The translations under genes and the position numbers were made by a program. Below the pieces are notes generated by a model that ran no database searches, was not told the origin of the DNA, and worked only from the letters and a program-made list of their open reading frames with translations. Source: Alectoria sarmentosa (taxonomy: Eukaryota; Ascomycota; Lecanoromycetes; Lecanorales; Parmeliaceae). From it: DNA of 64,000 bases. This document shows positions 27,766 through 40,108 of this stretch, piece by piece. Positions within the stretch are counted from its first letter, which is position 1. Each line of letters opens with the position of its first letter. The DNA is taken from the NCBI GenBank assembly GCA_009733775.1, contig WOGZ01000118.1:29293-93292 (forward strand). Reading direction: 5' to 3'.

Positions 27766-29258
27766 ATGCTACAACCTAGATCACGAGGTCTCGAGAAAGC
27801 AGCCTGGTCAACAAGGCCTCTTCTTTTCCGTCGGCCCATAGCTTCTGCAACAACTCCATGGCGACCTGCGGCAGTCCTTGATGAGTTAGTACCCAATATG
27901 ACTAGACAATTCCGCCTTTGCTGTCTATTGCTTACGGCCTAAAGATGGGTGCAGAAGGAGGCTAGGCCGATCAGTCTTCGACAGTTGACCTTCTTCGGCC
28001 GTACCTTAACAGAGAACCGCCTCCTGAGCTCGGCTAATTATGTTCGAATGGAATTACCTACAAGGTTTGCGCACTTGGATCTTCCCCATGAGCTGTCGCC
28101 TGAATTCGAGGCAGGCTTGCTCATCGCCTACGCGATATGCAGACGCTGCCATTTGTCGTTGTCACGAATCCTCATATGTCACACGTGTACGATTTATACT
28201 ACAAGGCTTTCGAGACATTACGAAGGATGAGGGAGATCAAATCTGTTGAGGACAACGAGCAATATTGCAAAGTCGTCAGCGAGACTCTTCAGGAACACTT
28301 GACGGTGATACCAAGGCTTGCTATGGGGGTCCTTGAATGCCAGGACTTAATCCGGCCTGAAGAGATGGACAAGTTCATGAATACTCTGTTGAGATCTGTA
28401 GGGTCCCTGAAGCTGCAACATGCGCAAACGCTGATCTTGCTACAGAGAATCTCTCGTAGGGTCATTGCCGAACAGCACCTTGCATTGACCGAAACATTCA
28501 ACTCTCCGTGGCACTTTCCCAATGCCAAGGCTCAGATCGACCCCAATTCTGAGTTTGTAGGAGAAGTCTTCTTGCGTTGCAACGCTCGTGAAGTGGTGGA
28601 GGCATGCTGGAATCGAGCGAGCACCCTTGCTAAAGAGGCCTATGGTTCGAGCTGCATACTGCCGGGCATCAGAATCGAGGGCCACTTGGATGCGACTTTC
28701 CCCTACATCCTGAGCCACCTGCAATATGTCATTGGCGAGCTTCTCCGCAACTCGATTCAAGCTGTCGTCGAAAGACGATCTGTCCCAACCAAAGGTCCAC
28801 AACCAATCGATGTGCTGATTTGCGAAGCGCCACAGCATGTGATCATCCGGATATCCGATCAAGGTGGCGGCATCCCCAACGAAGTCATGCCAGAGCTATG
28901 GTCCTTCAGCAAAGGGCCTCGCAGCCAAACGCACTTGAGCAATCTTTCTCAGGTGCCTAAGATGGCAGCAACTATGCAAGAGCTGAAGCTTCCAAACCCC
29001 AGCTCCGACAAGCCCATTGTTAGTGACGGAAACAAGAAGCGATCGTATGACGGCTCACTTGGCTCCCTGACCTCCAGGCCGCCAAACTTGAGGCTTGGGA
29101 TGGGGCTGCCAATGAGTCGAGTGTATGCGGAATACTGGGCGGGACTTTTGGAACTGCATAGTCTAGAAGGCTATGGCGTCGATGCGTTCCTGCAGATTTC
29201 TAAGCTGGGAAACAAGAACGAGCAACTGAGCACTAGAGCAAGCATGGACGCGGTCTGA
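27766..29258 (+). CDS. Mitochondrial PDK/BCKDK-family protein kinase
   Basis: Three exons (27766-27884, 27945-28064, 28115-29258) give 460 residues. The N-terminus MLQPRSRGLEKAAWSTRPLL is Arg-rich and lacks acids, as in a mitochondrial targeting peptide. The BCDHK/PDK helical domain follows (RPISLRQLTFFGRTLTENRL, LPFVVVTNPHMSHVYDLYY, IPRLAMGVLECQDL). The GHKL ATPase has the N-box ELLRNSIQAVVE, G1 DQGGGIP, and the G2-like LGMGLPMSRVYAEYWAG lid. It phosphorylates E1 of the pyruvate or branched-chain 2-oxoacid dehydrogenase complex and so switches it off, in the matrix. Which substrate cannot be decided from sequence alone. Introns of 60 and 50 bp restore VLDEWVQKEARP and LPTRLAHRLRDMQ. The residue block SSDKPIVSDGNKKRSYDGSL between G1 and G2 looks like a lineage-specific insert. 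Confidence 0.92.
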
Positions 29259-29899
29259 AAAATGGGGGAAAGTTCATTGATCCCGTCCTGCAGCCTACTA
29301 CTGTTATCGGAGAAAACGATGAATGTTTCTGTCAGGAATTGCGTAGGGTCTAAGCTCTTGTGTTTGGGACAGGTACGAGTCGCGCCTCCCCTCTAGAGCT
29401 CAGTGAGAAGTAAAGCAGCAGGCACGCTATTTGATGAAATCCGCCGCCTTCAATCTTCTACTTCATCTCTTCTGCTGTCAATTGGCATATTACCAAGAAC
29501 AATAGCTATCCCACATTCATGGTACAGAGATCTGGTGCAGACTTTCATCGCAGCGAGTAGACAGTATCATACAGCCTCCATATTATCTGCACAAGCATGG
29601 ACACACCAAAGCGCTCCTACTGGCATACGTCGGTCAACACCTATTTACCTCCTTTGCGCATGGCAAGATTTAACCCGTGACTCAGGGCTCCCCGAAATGC
29701 CCTCCGCAATGTTCCGAATGGTCAGTCAGCCTCCATTCGTGGCTCGTCCTCATTCGATCGGCACAAGACGCCTACAAAGGAGTCTCAAGGTGTCCCAAGT
29801 GCCTCTGCGAAGAGGATCAATCTGAGCATTCGCCGTGACTTTTCCAAGTCACATGGAGACCTCTCGGTTCTGAGACCCAAATCACCGCCGATCCAAAAT
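29259..29899 (+). other. Spacer or missing 5' exon of the following gene
   Basis: The frame of the next gene stays open upstream of its first ATG back to a tga at about 29674, and its translation (APRNALRNVPNGQSASIRGS, then FDRHKTPTKESQGVPSASAK) looks like protein rather than noise. An acceptor-like gactcag ends at about 29680. A short upstream exon, possibly near 29597 (MDTPKRSYWHTS), may exist, but the donor phase could not be matched. The rest is 3' UTR of the kinase gene. Confidence 0.35.
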
Positions 29900-32800
29900 A
29901 TGCCCGCCGGATCGCATGTGCTTCACCTCTCCCCGGGCAACTACGGCGATGACCCACAGCATTTCTCCTCACCAAGCTGCAATCGTCAAGCTCGTCAAGC
30001 ATTACCCAATGGTTGGATTACTAGTGTGTCTGGTAACCAGCCCTCAAATACAATGGAAGGGTCTGCTGCCTCCGCGGGCCACCGAATCTACCAGAGCGCA
30101 TCACATGGTAGGCATGATTCTTATTACAATTTTAGGATTATTCTTCCCTATTCTATACCACTTCTTGGGTCGCAAGAAATGGTCCGGGAGCAAACCCCTG
30201 CTCCTACTCCCGAGACCTGTTTCCTTAACCCAAGTTCTTGTCTTGAATAAGCAAAGCTGACTCCGGAATGTGCGATAACAGGAGCAGAGCCGGCGACGAT
30301 CTCCATACTAGGGCTTACTTCAGGATATACACAGCCTCTAGACTTTTGCGTACCTGTTACCCGGTTCCACCCTCGTGACGAGAATCAACGTCATGAGACA
30401 CTGCACGGTCAGACTGGCCGGACTCTCGCTGTTGAGCACATCAATGTCTCCACAGCTTGGATTGGCCTGTCGGATGTGGATGCCAACGAGCTCTTTCGTA
30501 TCCACCAGGCCTTTGTTTCGACGCTTGAAAAATTGCTTGCCAATGAGTTGTGGCAGATATATCAGCAACTTCAGCAGCAGGACTCTTTGGGGAATATCGA
30601 GCCAATCCACACCTTGTTATCTGCCGGCATAGTACGTGGAATCAGCTTCTGTCGTGATCAATTAGTAAGTGAAATGGCAGATGCATTGTACTCGGCAAAG
30701 GAGAATATGGCAAAAGCGAAGTCAGGATTTCTCCGATTGTATCTTATCGCAACAGACGCCTTGGTACAATACTATGAGGATGGCCCACGCGACACATCCA
30801 TTACAATTCGGGTGCGCTGTGATCCATTATCTCTAAGAACTCATCCTGTCGTGGATGCTGCATGGGTCCCTGACTCTCTAACGTTTGAGGGTCTTGATGA
30901 ATTTCCACTTGAGGGTCAAAGTTTCTCTATTATTCCCAGGTATCATAGCAAATCCGCATTTCGGCTGGCCCACTTTCCCAACAATGTCAAATATTCCATT
31001 GAGTCTGAGTCATGGGATTCTCTCTGGCTTGTCTGGGATAATGAGATTGCAGGTTTCAAAGGAATTGTGCCATTCTACTCCGAGGTCAACGGCTACGATC
31101 ATCATCGTACAAGCACCTGTCGAGGTCCCTACAAGAGTATTTCTGATACGCTGAAAGTCATCGTTCAGGCCGTGCTTGTCGACGACAACGGCTCATCCAT
31201 ACGTTATGAGCGGATCCTGCGTGCACGCCTCACACTCAAGGTGGTTCCATGGTACGCGAATAAAAACTCTCGTGAGACCAAGGAACCATTAAGTGTACCC
31301 AAAGGGTACCAAGACACGAGGCTTGCATCTGCAGCCCAGCCTTTCGCCCTTCAAGGCCCTAGAGTCAGTCCCCTAAAGCCTGGACAGTCTTCATATAGGC
31401 CATCTCAGCGGAGTCAAGGAGCTCATCCGTATAAGCCAATCGAATCTGCTTATACAGGTCAGGTCAGATTTACTGACAATCATCCGGCAATGAACTCCCC
31501 AGCTACTGGGGCTGGATTGAAGGAGACTGACTTGACTAGTCTGGCCCAAACCCAAGCACATCTTGTGGCCAAATGCGCCGAATTGAATAGAGAACTCGAG
31601 AAGGTCAAGGAACAAGTCACAGTGTCTGGTCTTTTCGGCGATCACCATGACAGGACGCTACATGTACCAGACCCACAAGAGTATCTTAACGATAATTACC
31701 GTGTTACTTCTTATCATCATACAGGATACAGTGGACCCACTATCGGGTCCTCCGACCTATGCGTCTTACGTTATGCGTCGGAGCATTTGACCACTCCTTC
31801 GTCTCCCTCCCTCAATAGACGGAATGCTACCTTCCAGCTTGAACCCAATGCTAGGTTTTCAGTCCTATCACCACCAGCAATCGGCCAAACAGCGCGTCCA
31901 ACATCGTATTCACAGACTTCTAACGGTGGAAATGATCTAAATGCAACACGCGCTGGTCGTGATCCAACCCTTGGGCCCAGCACCAGTTCTCAACTTGCAG
32001 CCCGAGAAGAAGGCTTGATGACTCAAGACACACTCTCAGCTCAAGAATCTGGATATTTTGGGCGCTTTCCCGGAAAAGTAACGGCCTCTTCAAGTTGCAT
32101 AGGCACAGTTTGCTCGTTCCCTCGACAACGTCTTCAAAAACTTAGAACACCTCCGATGGGTGAGCAAACGACTCTTTCTATTTCCGGGAAGCGTGGCCGC
32201 AAAGGACGTACTGGATCAAGCCTCAACCTCAACAAGAGATCGCCCTCTAAGCTTTCTAGAGAGACCGGAAAGCAGCCCAAGCAGGAGATTGGCGCCCAAT
32301 CTGCAGAGCCTGGTACAAACATGCGTCCACCCTTGGATTCTGAGGACGAAGAAAGCTCTTCTCCCACTCAATGGTCCCGTGGTATCTTCTACAACTCCTT
32401 CGGCCCATTACGTGATCTCAGAAGCTCTACTTCACTAGCTGGCGAAGATGCTCCAGCTTTGCATTCTCCAGAGAGAGAGGCGTCCACCGACTCCAGCGAG
32501 AACATTAAGCATCGCAATCAGGACTCGAATTGCTACTTGGGGACCGAACAGACGTACAGTGATGAATCAGGTAACGAGACGTCCCCGGTAAGTTCCGGTC
32601 TTGGCGACGGTACAACAGCAGCGGAGGGCCTTCCTTCGAACTCGTTCTTCCCAAATTGGAAAGGGCAAGTCTGTGTACGCAAAAGCTCTTCGGCGTCCTT
32701 TTCTCCTCGGGACCCCAGTGCCAGCTCGATCGGTGGTTCTCGCTCTACCTCGAGCGATATGGAATTCATCGTAGAACAAGATTTACGTGCCCGCAAAGTG

Positions 32801-33019
32801 AGCCGCCGGGAGCAAGCCAAATTGTGGGCACTGCTTTCTCAGTCGGACAGCGACAAGGGAAACCGACCTGAACCCGAGAGCCAAGAAGTAAGGCTGAGCG
32901 AGGATGAGAAGAAGGCAATGGACGAGGCTATGCGAAGGAGCCTCGACGACCTAGCTGGGGGATTTGATGATATCTTCCTGGAAGACAGCAGCCAGTCGAA
33001 CTCGGACGATGACCTGTGA
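29900..33019 (+). CDS. Uncharacterised large protein with C-terminal UIM-like motif
   Basis: Model of two exons, 29900-30233 and 30282-33019, giving 1,023 residues; the 48-bp intron (gttctt...acag) keeps the frame. I do not recognise the family. The central part (residues about 115-400) looks folded: HINVSTAWIGLSDVDANELF, ELWQIYQQLQQQDSLGNIEP, then a beta-rich region with VDAAWVPDSLTFEGLDEFPL and SLWLVWDNEIAGFKGIVPFY. A possible short coiled coil follows (LVAKCAELNRELEKVKEQV). The remaining half is Ser/Pro-rich with basic patches (GKRGRKGRTGSS). Near the end, SEDEKKAMDEAMRRSLDDL fits the ubiquitin-interacting motif pattern (acidic run, A-x3-S), followed by an acidic tail. A role in ubiquitin binding is inference. 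The start is uncertain because the frame is open further upstream. Confidence 0.7.
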
Positions 33020-35348
33020 CATAAGGACATAAGGCACGAGCTACGGGCTCCAAGGAGCACGTCGAATGGTGGAGCTGGCTGATTCGGTAGATGTGATGCA
33101 TTCGGTGGTGGATCGCTCATCGCATAGTACAGCCGGGGTCTGACCGAGCGAGCTCTTCGCCTCGTTATCCATTCGATTATAATGTTGAAGCATGGGTTGG
33201 TTCAAGTTTGAGCGACTAGGATTGGAAGTATGGAAGCCTCTTGTGATGATCGCCATGAGTCAATGGGTCGAGTCTGATCATTCGTTTATTCATTCTATAG
33301 ACCTAAACCGCACGTTGATAGTCAAAACATGCTCCAAATGCTCCCCTCAGCCAAGATGGTCTTACAAGAGTATTGGCTTTACGTAGCAGCAAATACCACT
33401 ATACCTGGACAAGGTATCTTACTCCCTCCAGCAATCGACTGTTGGACCTAGGTGCTGGACTAGCATATACAGTCGATTATTGATTGATTGATTAAATCAT
33501 ACTAGACACCATACGGGTTACCCCGCTGGCTTCACAGGCGCACCAGGCTTCTAGGGCCCAACCAGAAGACCCCCTGGGCTTCTCAGACCCGGGATGGATG
33601 ACAATACTAGCTAAAACCAGTTCCTATGGGGTCCACGTCCCCGCATGGTGATGATAGTAGAGCCCCCAGAGACCCACTTGTGCGGCGGTGCAAGCACCGA
33701 AAGATAGAAACCCCTCAGAAATTCCTCTGCGCTGAAAGCATAACAAGTCCATGAAAGGGTGAGAAGTCTTCCGAACGCCTGCGTAAACACTGACCCAAGA
33801 GGTCAAACTGAATGCTCATTGGGGTTACCAGCGGGCCTGGTGCCCTCAAGAGTGCCCCAATGTCCATGAACAATGCTTGCAAGGGCCCCTGCTCCAGGGC
33901 TCTCTCCCTCTATGGGAACCAAAATTGAGGCCTTGGAATGTCGTCTCCCTTTGTCGTCTCTTCCGAGGGCTCTCTCCAATGAAGATATTCGTCCCGTTGA
34001 ATTGTGTCGATTTCGATTTGTCGTAGGCCTCCAAGCCTTCTGTCCAAGGCCCGTGAGTCAAGTGCTTCGGTCTAGAAGAGCTCGACAACAATAAATTACG
34101 ATACGATACAATGCGCTAGAAACTAGAGGTTAATTTCCCCTCTCCTGCCTTAACGCATCCTTCACCCACCCCCTCGCCACTATCAACACGTCCCCGAGCC
34201 ACATCAAGGCAACGATTTCAGCAGCTTTCAGGTATAGAAGTATATCATCCACGCGTTGCGGTCATGGATTTGGTAGTCATCGTGGAGAAAGTAAAAATTA
34301 TCACAGCATTGGGCGACAATGCAGCGAGCCACACGAAGATGGTGCCTCGTTGTCGGATGATGCTGGGCTGCAAAGATACATTGAAGGTTGCGTCATGGCC
34401 TGACTCACTTGAGAAAAGCAGCTTGCTTGGGTTGCTTCTCGGATGGCATAGCGCAGCCCCAGAATCACTCCGGAGCGTACATTCATGGGCTACACATACA
34501 ACAAACAAGGTAGTGGGAAATGTCTGTCATTACCGTGACACCAGAAGGCTGAACCGCAGGTAATGGGGCGCAAGCACGATGGAACGGCTCTATCTGGGCG
34601 GTCTCCAAATACTGACCTCAGGAGTCGGTCCTCTATCTAATGTCTACACCGGCCACGCTTTCCTCGTAGCACACTTCGGCGCCTGTCCTACTCGATCGGA
34701 CTCCGTGCATAGCGAAACCAATAGTCAGTGTACGGTGCCTCCTCGGCACCAAATCAAGGTGACGGTCAAATTTATGCTGGTCATGTTGGAGGTACAGAAC
34801 GGGTCCTATTAAATTGACTGGGAGTGTATGGATCCTCGCTATCAACCTTTGAGAGACTATTGCCACGGATGCTAAGACTACCTACAAATTGATCGTGCTT
34901 CGGAAGAAGGTGCATTGGGCATGAGAACGGGAAGGTTGATGGGCCGTTATGTTTACGGATTTGCTGTCTTTTGTTTGGGATTGCATTTGCGCTGCAGCGT
35001 CCTCGTAGATAGCCATGCTCGTGATGAGATACCTTGGCAGGAGCCATGGGAAACCCTGGTCAACAATCCACAACAACCGTAGAGCAGTCAACGACAACAT
35101 GAGGCGCTACAGCAACACAACTCGAATCGACAGAGTTTCTGACCTTCGACGGAAGCAAGGATATTATAGAAGTAAATCATGGTCATCAGGTAAGCATCCC
35201 CCTTTTATCCCAAGTTTCTGCTCGAGTTCCTTTAAAATACCTGCGGCTAATTTTACACGAAATTTGCCTTGCACTAAGGTAACTTTGAGCGAAAACACGA
35301 TCACTACCAGTCCACCACACTTACTGACCAAATGAACGCAGCGATTAC
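33020..35348. other. 2.3-kb intergenic region, no gene recognised
   Basis: It includes a GC-richer stretch at about 33500-34080 with many short open frames and no motif, and another at 34245-35050. Neither strand gives a splicable protein. The right end (35179-35341) may hold a first exon and intron of the CTK1 gene. No tRNA cloverleaf was found by eye. Confidence 0.35.
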
Positions 35349-38300
35349 ATGGCTGCGTCGCGACGGAGTCCATTGATGAGAGATCAGTGGAGAGCCGGCG
35401 ACGACCATAGGGACAGTAATCGTCGAAGAAGCAGAGGCAGAGGCGACCGCCGCCAGATCTCGCCCGCAGCCCCACGAGAGACAGACGTGGGCCTGAAGAT
35501 CAAGGGCAGAGCTGCAGCCGACTCCGCACCTGAGTCACCTTCCGAGATTAAGAAGTTGGAGAGGGTTAATACACTGGGAAAAGACCGTGCGAGAGGATCC
35601 AGTCGTTCGCCGCCAAGACGAAGGCCAAGAGACGAGGACCTGGTTCAACGTCCTCGAGAATCTAGCTGGGACCGACATCTGGAAAGACCACGACATCGAG
35701 GAGAGGGAGGTCAAATTGATAGACGGAGAAGAACACGGAGTAGATCACCGCAACGTGAAGTATTTGGTTTTAGGGAGGAACGGAGAAGGCCTCGCAGCCC
35801 GATTCACTCCGGTCGAACTGACACCTTCCGTCCAGGAAGTAGGCGTCGCAAACGAGCTATCTCGCCGCCACGCTCAACTCGAGGTGACCATTATTCGTCG
35901 ACTTATCCTGAATTGAGTGGCGTCGCTGCTCGTTTCGGAGATTCGTACGTCCCTGGGCCACGACTACGTTCTAGGTCGCCGCCTCCTGCATTTCTGAACC
36001 CCCGACACACCCCACCGCACAAGCGTCCTCGATCGAGAGATAGGCCTCCAAGACCAAGGAGAACATCTCCGGAACGTCCACGTCCAAAGAGGCGCTCGCC
36101 TCCTGGTCGTGGGTCTAAAAAAGAGAGTGAATCTGCTGCATCCACATACCGTCCTTTACCCCGCTCTGGGAATTCTCCAAGAAGGCCAAAAGAGCCAAGT
36201 CGACACCAAAACCAATCACCATCACCGTCCCGCAGGGGGTCAAGAAATCCAGGAAAAAGGCGAAGATCTCTTCGATCTCCCGTGGAGCGAGAAGGAGCAA
36301 CAGGAGGCCCCACAAAGATGCAATCTTCCGCACGTCATGTACAGAACACCATCAGCGATGGCTCACGTCCACCTTCCCCACCTCGACCTATCCCGAGCTA
36401 TGAACCAGATCCTCACAACCCCGCCATGATTAGTGACGCCTTTCCCCTGCATGGAATGAAGGCAAGTGATGTACATGGAACACACCGATCAAGTCGCCCG
36501 CCGCATCTCATTACTCAACAATCTTACTCAACATCTCCACAGTGGACACCAACATCATCGCATCACAATTCCCCTCACTCGGGGTCGCCGTTCAGTCAAG
36601 GTCGAGGTGGTTGGGGAGGCCAACAGCAGCAATATCATGGGCAGCCAGGGCAAGTACCACTCACAACATAGCTTTTCTCCAGCTGCTAACACTGTACAAG
36701 TGTGAACGGATACTCACCTCCCTACCGGCAAGGGAGCTACCCCCCTCAACAAAGCCCTCAAGGGCATTACTACGCCAACGGCCAGCAAAGTCCCTATGGT
36801 GGACCACAGCAAATCCAACCTGCCTATCAGAACCAGCCTTTTAGAGGCGGCCATGCAGGCTATCGTGGTAACTACGCTCAAAACTCAGATCGCAGATTCT
36901 CTGGCTCGGGTCCCCCCCCTCCAAACCCGAACTATGCTCCCACTGCCACCCGAGGGAGAGGGGGACATTTCCAAAATCTTCAATGGACTGCGGGCAATGC
37001 AAGTACTGACGGTCGAGGCGGTGGTCAATATAACCAGCAATCCTCTTCAGGGTCCTTGCAGACCTCTCCCCATCTGCAACTAGCCACAGGTCAACCTGAC
37101 GACGACAATCCATTTCGACCTTCCAAAAACTTACAGATTGAGGATCAGAGCGAAAGAGATACAAAGATGCCACCGCCTTCAAGACAGGAATCCGAATCTT
37201 CACCTAAACAGGAGTCCAAGTTCAGCTTTGCTTTCAAAGCCAAACCTGTACATACCGCCCCTGCTAAGCCACCAACCGATTTAACACAGAAGATGAAGGA
37301 GCCAATCAAAAAGGAAAATCTACTGGACCCCTTGAAGATTAAGCCCGGCTCGCATCCTGCCGATAGTCATCCTGAGCGTGACAGGCGGGATGATCGAAGA
37401 GAACGTGATTACGGAGATGAGCGCCGTGACCGTCGCGACCACCGTGATCAGCGACGAGGAGACCACCGTAGTGAAAGGCGACCCGAGCGGGATCAGAAAC
37501 GAGACCGTGTGCGTGAGCGATCTCCAGATGTCATAAAGGAAAAGAAGGTCATGAAGCGGATGAAACAGCGGCCAACACTTCCCGCTGATTTTGCTGCCTC
37601 TACATCAGTCTACTACCGAAAGCCCGGCAACGAGTCAGTAGTGGGGTCCGGGACCTACGGCAAAGTCTTCAAGGCCATCCATGTCTATACAAAGAATCTC
37701 GCGGCTCTGAAAAAGATTCGCATGGACGGTGAGAAAGACGGCTTCCCCGTCACCGCAGTGCGTGAGATCAAGCTCCTGCAGTCTCTGAAGCATGAAAACG
37801 TCGTTTCCTTGCAAGAGGTGATGGTAGAGCATAACGACTGTTTCATGGTCTTCGAGTACTTATCTCATGACCTGACTGGTCTTCTCAACCATCCCACCTT
37901 CAAGCTGGAGCATGCACACAAGAAGCATCTGGGCCGGCAACTCTTTGAGGGGCTCAACTACCTACATCGCCGCGGGGTGCTCCATCGAGATATCAAAGCT
38001 GCCAACATTCTCGTTAGCAGCACTGGACAGCTCAAACTGGCCGATTTTGGCCTCGCTCGATTCTTCGCCAAGCGTGGCAAGCCAGACTATACCAACCGTG
38101 TCATCACGATATGGTATCGGTCTCCTGAGCTTCTCCTTGGCGAGACACAATATGGTCCCGCTGTTGATATATGGAGTGCTGCGTGCGTCATGATCGAAAT
38201 CTTCACACGGCACGCCATCTTTCCCGGCGATGGTGGGGAAATTAATCAACTGGACAAGATCTACAATGTTTTGGGTACCCCTACAAGATCTGAATGGCCA

Positions 38301-38769
38301 GGCTTGGTGGACATGGCGTGGTTTGAGCTTTTGAGACCCACCGAAAGAAAGCCAAATACTTTCTCCGAAAAGTATCAGGAGAGACTGACACCTGACGCTT
38401 ACGAACTGCTTCAAGCAATGTTCATGTACGATCCTGCAAAGAGGCCAACCGCCGGCGATGTGCTGGAGCATCCGTATTTCACTACGGAGGAGCCAGCACC
38501 AAGGCAGGCCATTGAGTAAGTCTAATTTCATTAACCTACGTTGAGATGAACCCCCTAACTGTTATGGCAGACTCAAGGATCTAGAAGGTGATTGGCACGA
38601 GTTCGAATCCAAAGCGCTTCGCAAGGAGAACGAGCGCAAGAATCAGGAGGCTAGACGTGCTGTGAGGATGGAAGAGCATGAGAGGGAGAAAGCGAAGAGG
38701 CGAGCAAGCGGATCTGCAATAGCTGAGAGGGAGCCGAAACGGATGAGGCCAAGCTCGAGTCAGGGCTAG
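35349..38769 (+). CDS. CTK1: CTD kinase I catalytic subunit Ctk1 (CDK12/13-like)
   Basis: Three exons (35349-36649, 36701-38515, 38571-38769) give 1,104 residues. The first 700 residues are Arg/Ser/Pro-rich, with RS-type repeats, then a Gly/Gln/Tyr-rich part (NGYSPPYRQGSYPPQ) and a DRRDD/RDHRD charged block. The kinase domain spans about 738-1035: GSGTYGKVFK loop, FPVTAVREIKLL C-helix (PITAIRE-like), HRDIKAAN catalytic loop (D864), DFGLA (D882), and YTNRVITIWYRSPELLLGE activation segment. It phosphorylates Ser2 of the RNA polymerase II CTD during elongation. Intron 1 (36650-36700, 51 bp) has a GC donor (GCAAGT) and an ideal ctaac branch site; no GT donor fits the phase. Intron 2 uses gtaagt. 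An extra upstream exon from ATG 35179 (MVIS) spliced to DYMAAS would also stay in frame. Confidence 0.93.
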
Positions 38770-40108
38770 ATGGGGTCGAGATGAAGGGTCTGAGTCGTCG
38801 ACAGAATCTTTCTGCTTGGTATTTCATCATGCATAGCGCAGGGGTGGTCGTCCCGTTAGATCGGTGGCAGATATCTGAGCGCTTTCTTACGGTAAATTTT
38901 AGGGCTTGTACATGGATGGATTGGTTGTTTTCGAGGCGAGCTTGCATTTTGCACATGTCAAACGCTTTTGGGAGAAGACGGACATGCTCGTCGAAAGTAT
39001 TGTTTTTACTCGAGATGAAGCAGCCCGTGTAAGCCAGTTGGAATGAATGGATATCTGTCCGTCCTTCTCGGCTGCCAAGGTAAGGAAGGAGTCGTGGTGC
39101 ATCAATGTATCATTATTGACCAATTTGCCAAGCATCGAAAGCAAGCTGGCCAACTCTGTAAACGAAACGACTTGATCATTTTGTCTTGGCCTTGCCCGCT
39201 TAACATGATGCGATATTATCATGTGATGTTGTTCAGCGTGGTTTCAATCACAACGGCAGGGGTGAAAGAGGGATAGATTCATTTGGTCGTGTATCCTCCC
39301 GCTCTCATCCTTTCCTTCGTCTACCCTCATATCTCTCAATGAGATACCCGTCATTAGTCGCTGTGTCCATCTTTACTCAACGAAATATCCTTATAAGTGA
39401 TTGAACCGAACGAGAGATATCGATAGTGTTTTGAGTGTTGCTTCGTCTGAAGTCCGGAAGTGCGGAGACCGTCGGTGGCTTGTAAAGCCCGTTAATCTGA
39501 TGGCGATGACTGTTTGTCGAAGACGTCGTTATCTTTACCGTTGCCGTTATCATCGTCGAAAACGTCGTAATCGCGTTCAAGATGCGAAAAGCTGTAGGAA
39601 CGAATTCAATTTCAGAATCGATATATTAGGAAGTCGTGCTGATTAGGTGACGACCTCTTGGTTCTCCTACATATGTAGAAGGTTCGTAGCCAGCACCACG
39701 TACTCTACAGGTGGATCCCATCGCTGGCCGACACCAAGATGCAAGATGCTATCTCGGGGCCAAGCTTGGTGACTAGCAATCCGAATCACTGATGGAAAAC
39801 CACGCCCCTACGCCACAGCGCCACAGCTGAGCCACAGCTTAGCCACAGCTCAGCCACAATTTACATCACCGCTGCCAGCTTAAATTGCCAGGGGGGAATC
39901 TGGAATATGTATCACAGTATCACTCTATCAATAGCATCGAAGTGCGCGCGCCAAGTAATTTCTACTTGTACTTCACTTTATATTTGAGCTGCTGTCTTTG
40001 CCCGGCTTTTCCCCTTTTTACTTTCTTCACAACACTCAGCCCGTCAAGCTCGCTGCTCGCCCACCCTTCCATCAAAACCAAATATCAGCTCCTTCGACAT
40101 CACACAAA
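38770..40108. other. 1.3-kb intergenic region between CTK1 and PMP3
   Basis: It contains the CTK1 3' end, then short open frames without motif, then the PMP3 promoter. The latter holds a regular array of GCCACAG motifs (listed separately) about 250-300 bp before the start codon, a pyrimidine-rich leader, and cacacaaaATGG as start context. Confidence 0.4.
39812..39859. promoter_or_regulatory. Array of five GCCACAG/GCCACAA motifs upstream of PMP3
   Basis: Copies start at 39812, 39820, 39831, 39842 and 39853, so the last four are spaced exactly 11 bp, one helical turn apart. The last copy reads gccacaa. Unit form is gccacagctNa. Regular phasing in a promoter suggests binding sites on one face of the helix, but the factor is unknown and a simple tandem repeat is also possible. 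Confidence 0.5.

Noticed and set aside
35903..36313. 136-codon minus-strand ORF opposite the CTK1 RS-rich exon
   Set aside because: Antisense shadow of a repetitive Arg/Ser/Pro coding region.
39812..39859. CRISPR-like array
   Set aside because: Units of 11 bp without spacers in a fungal genome; not a CRISPR.
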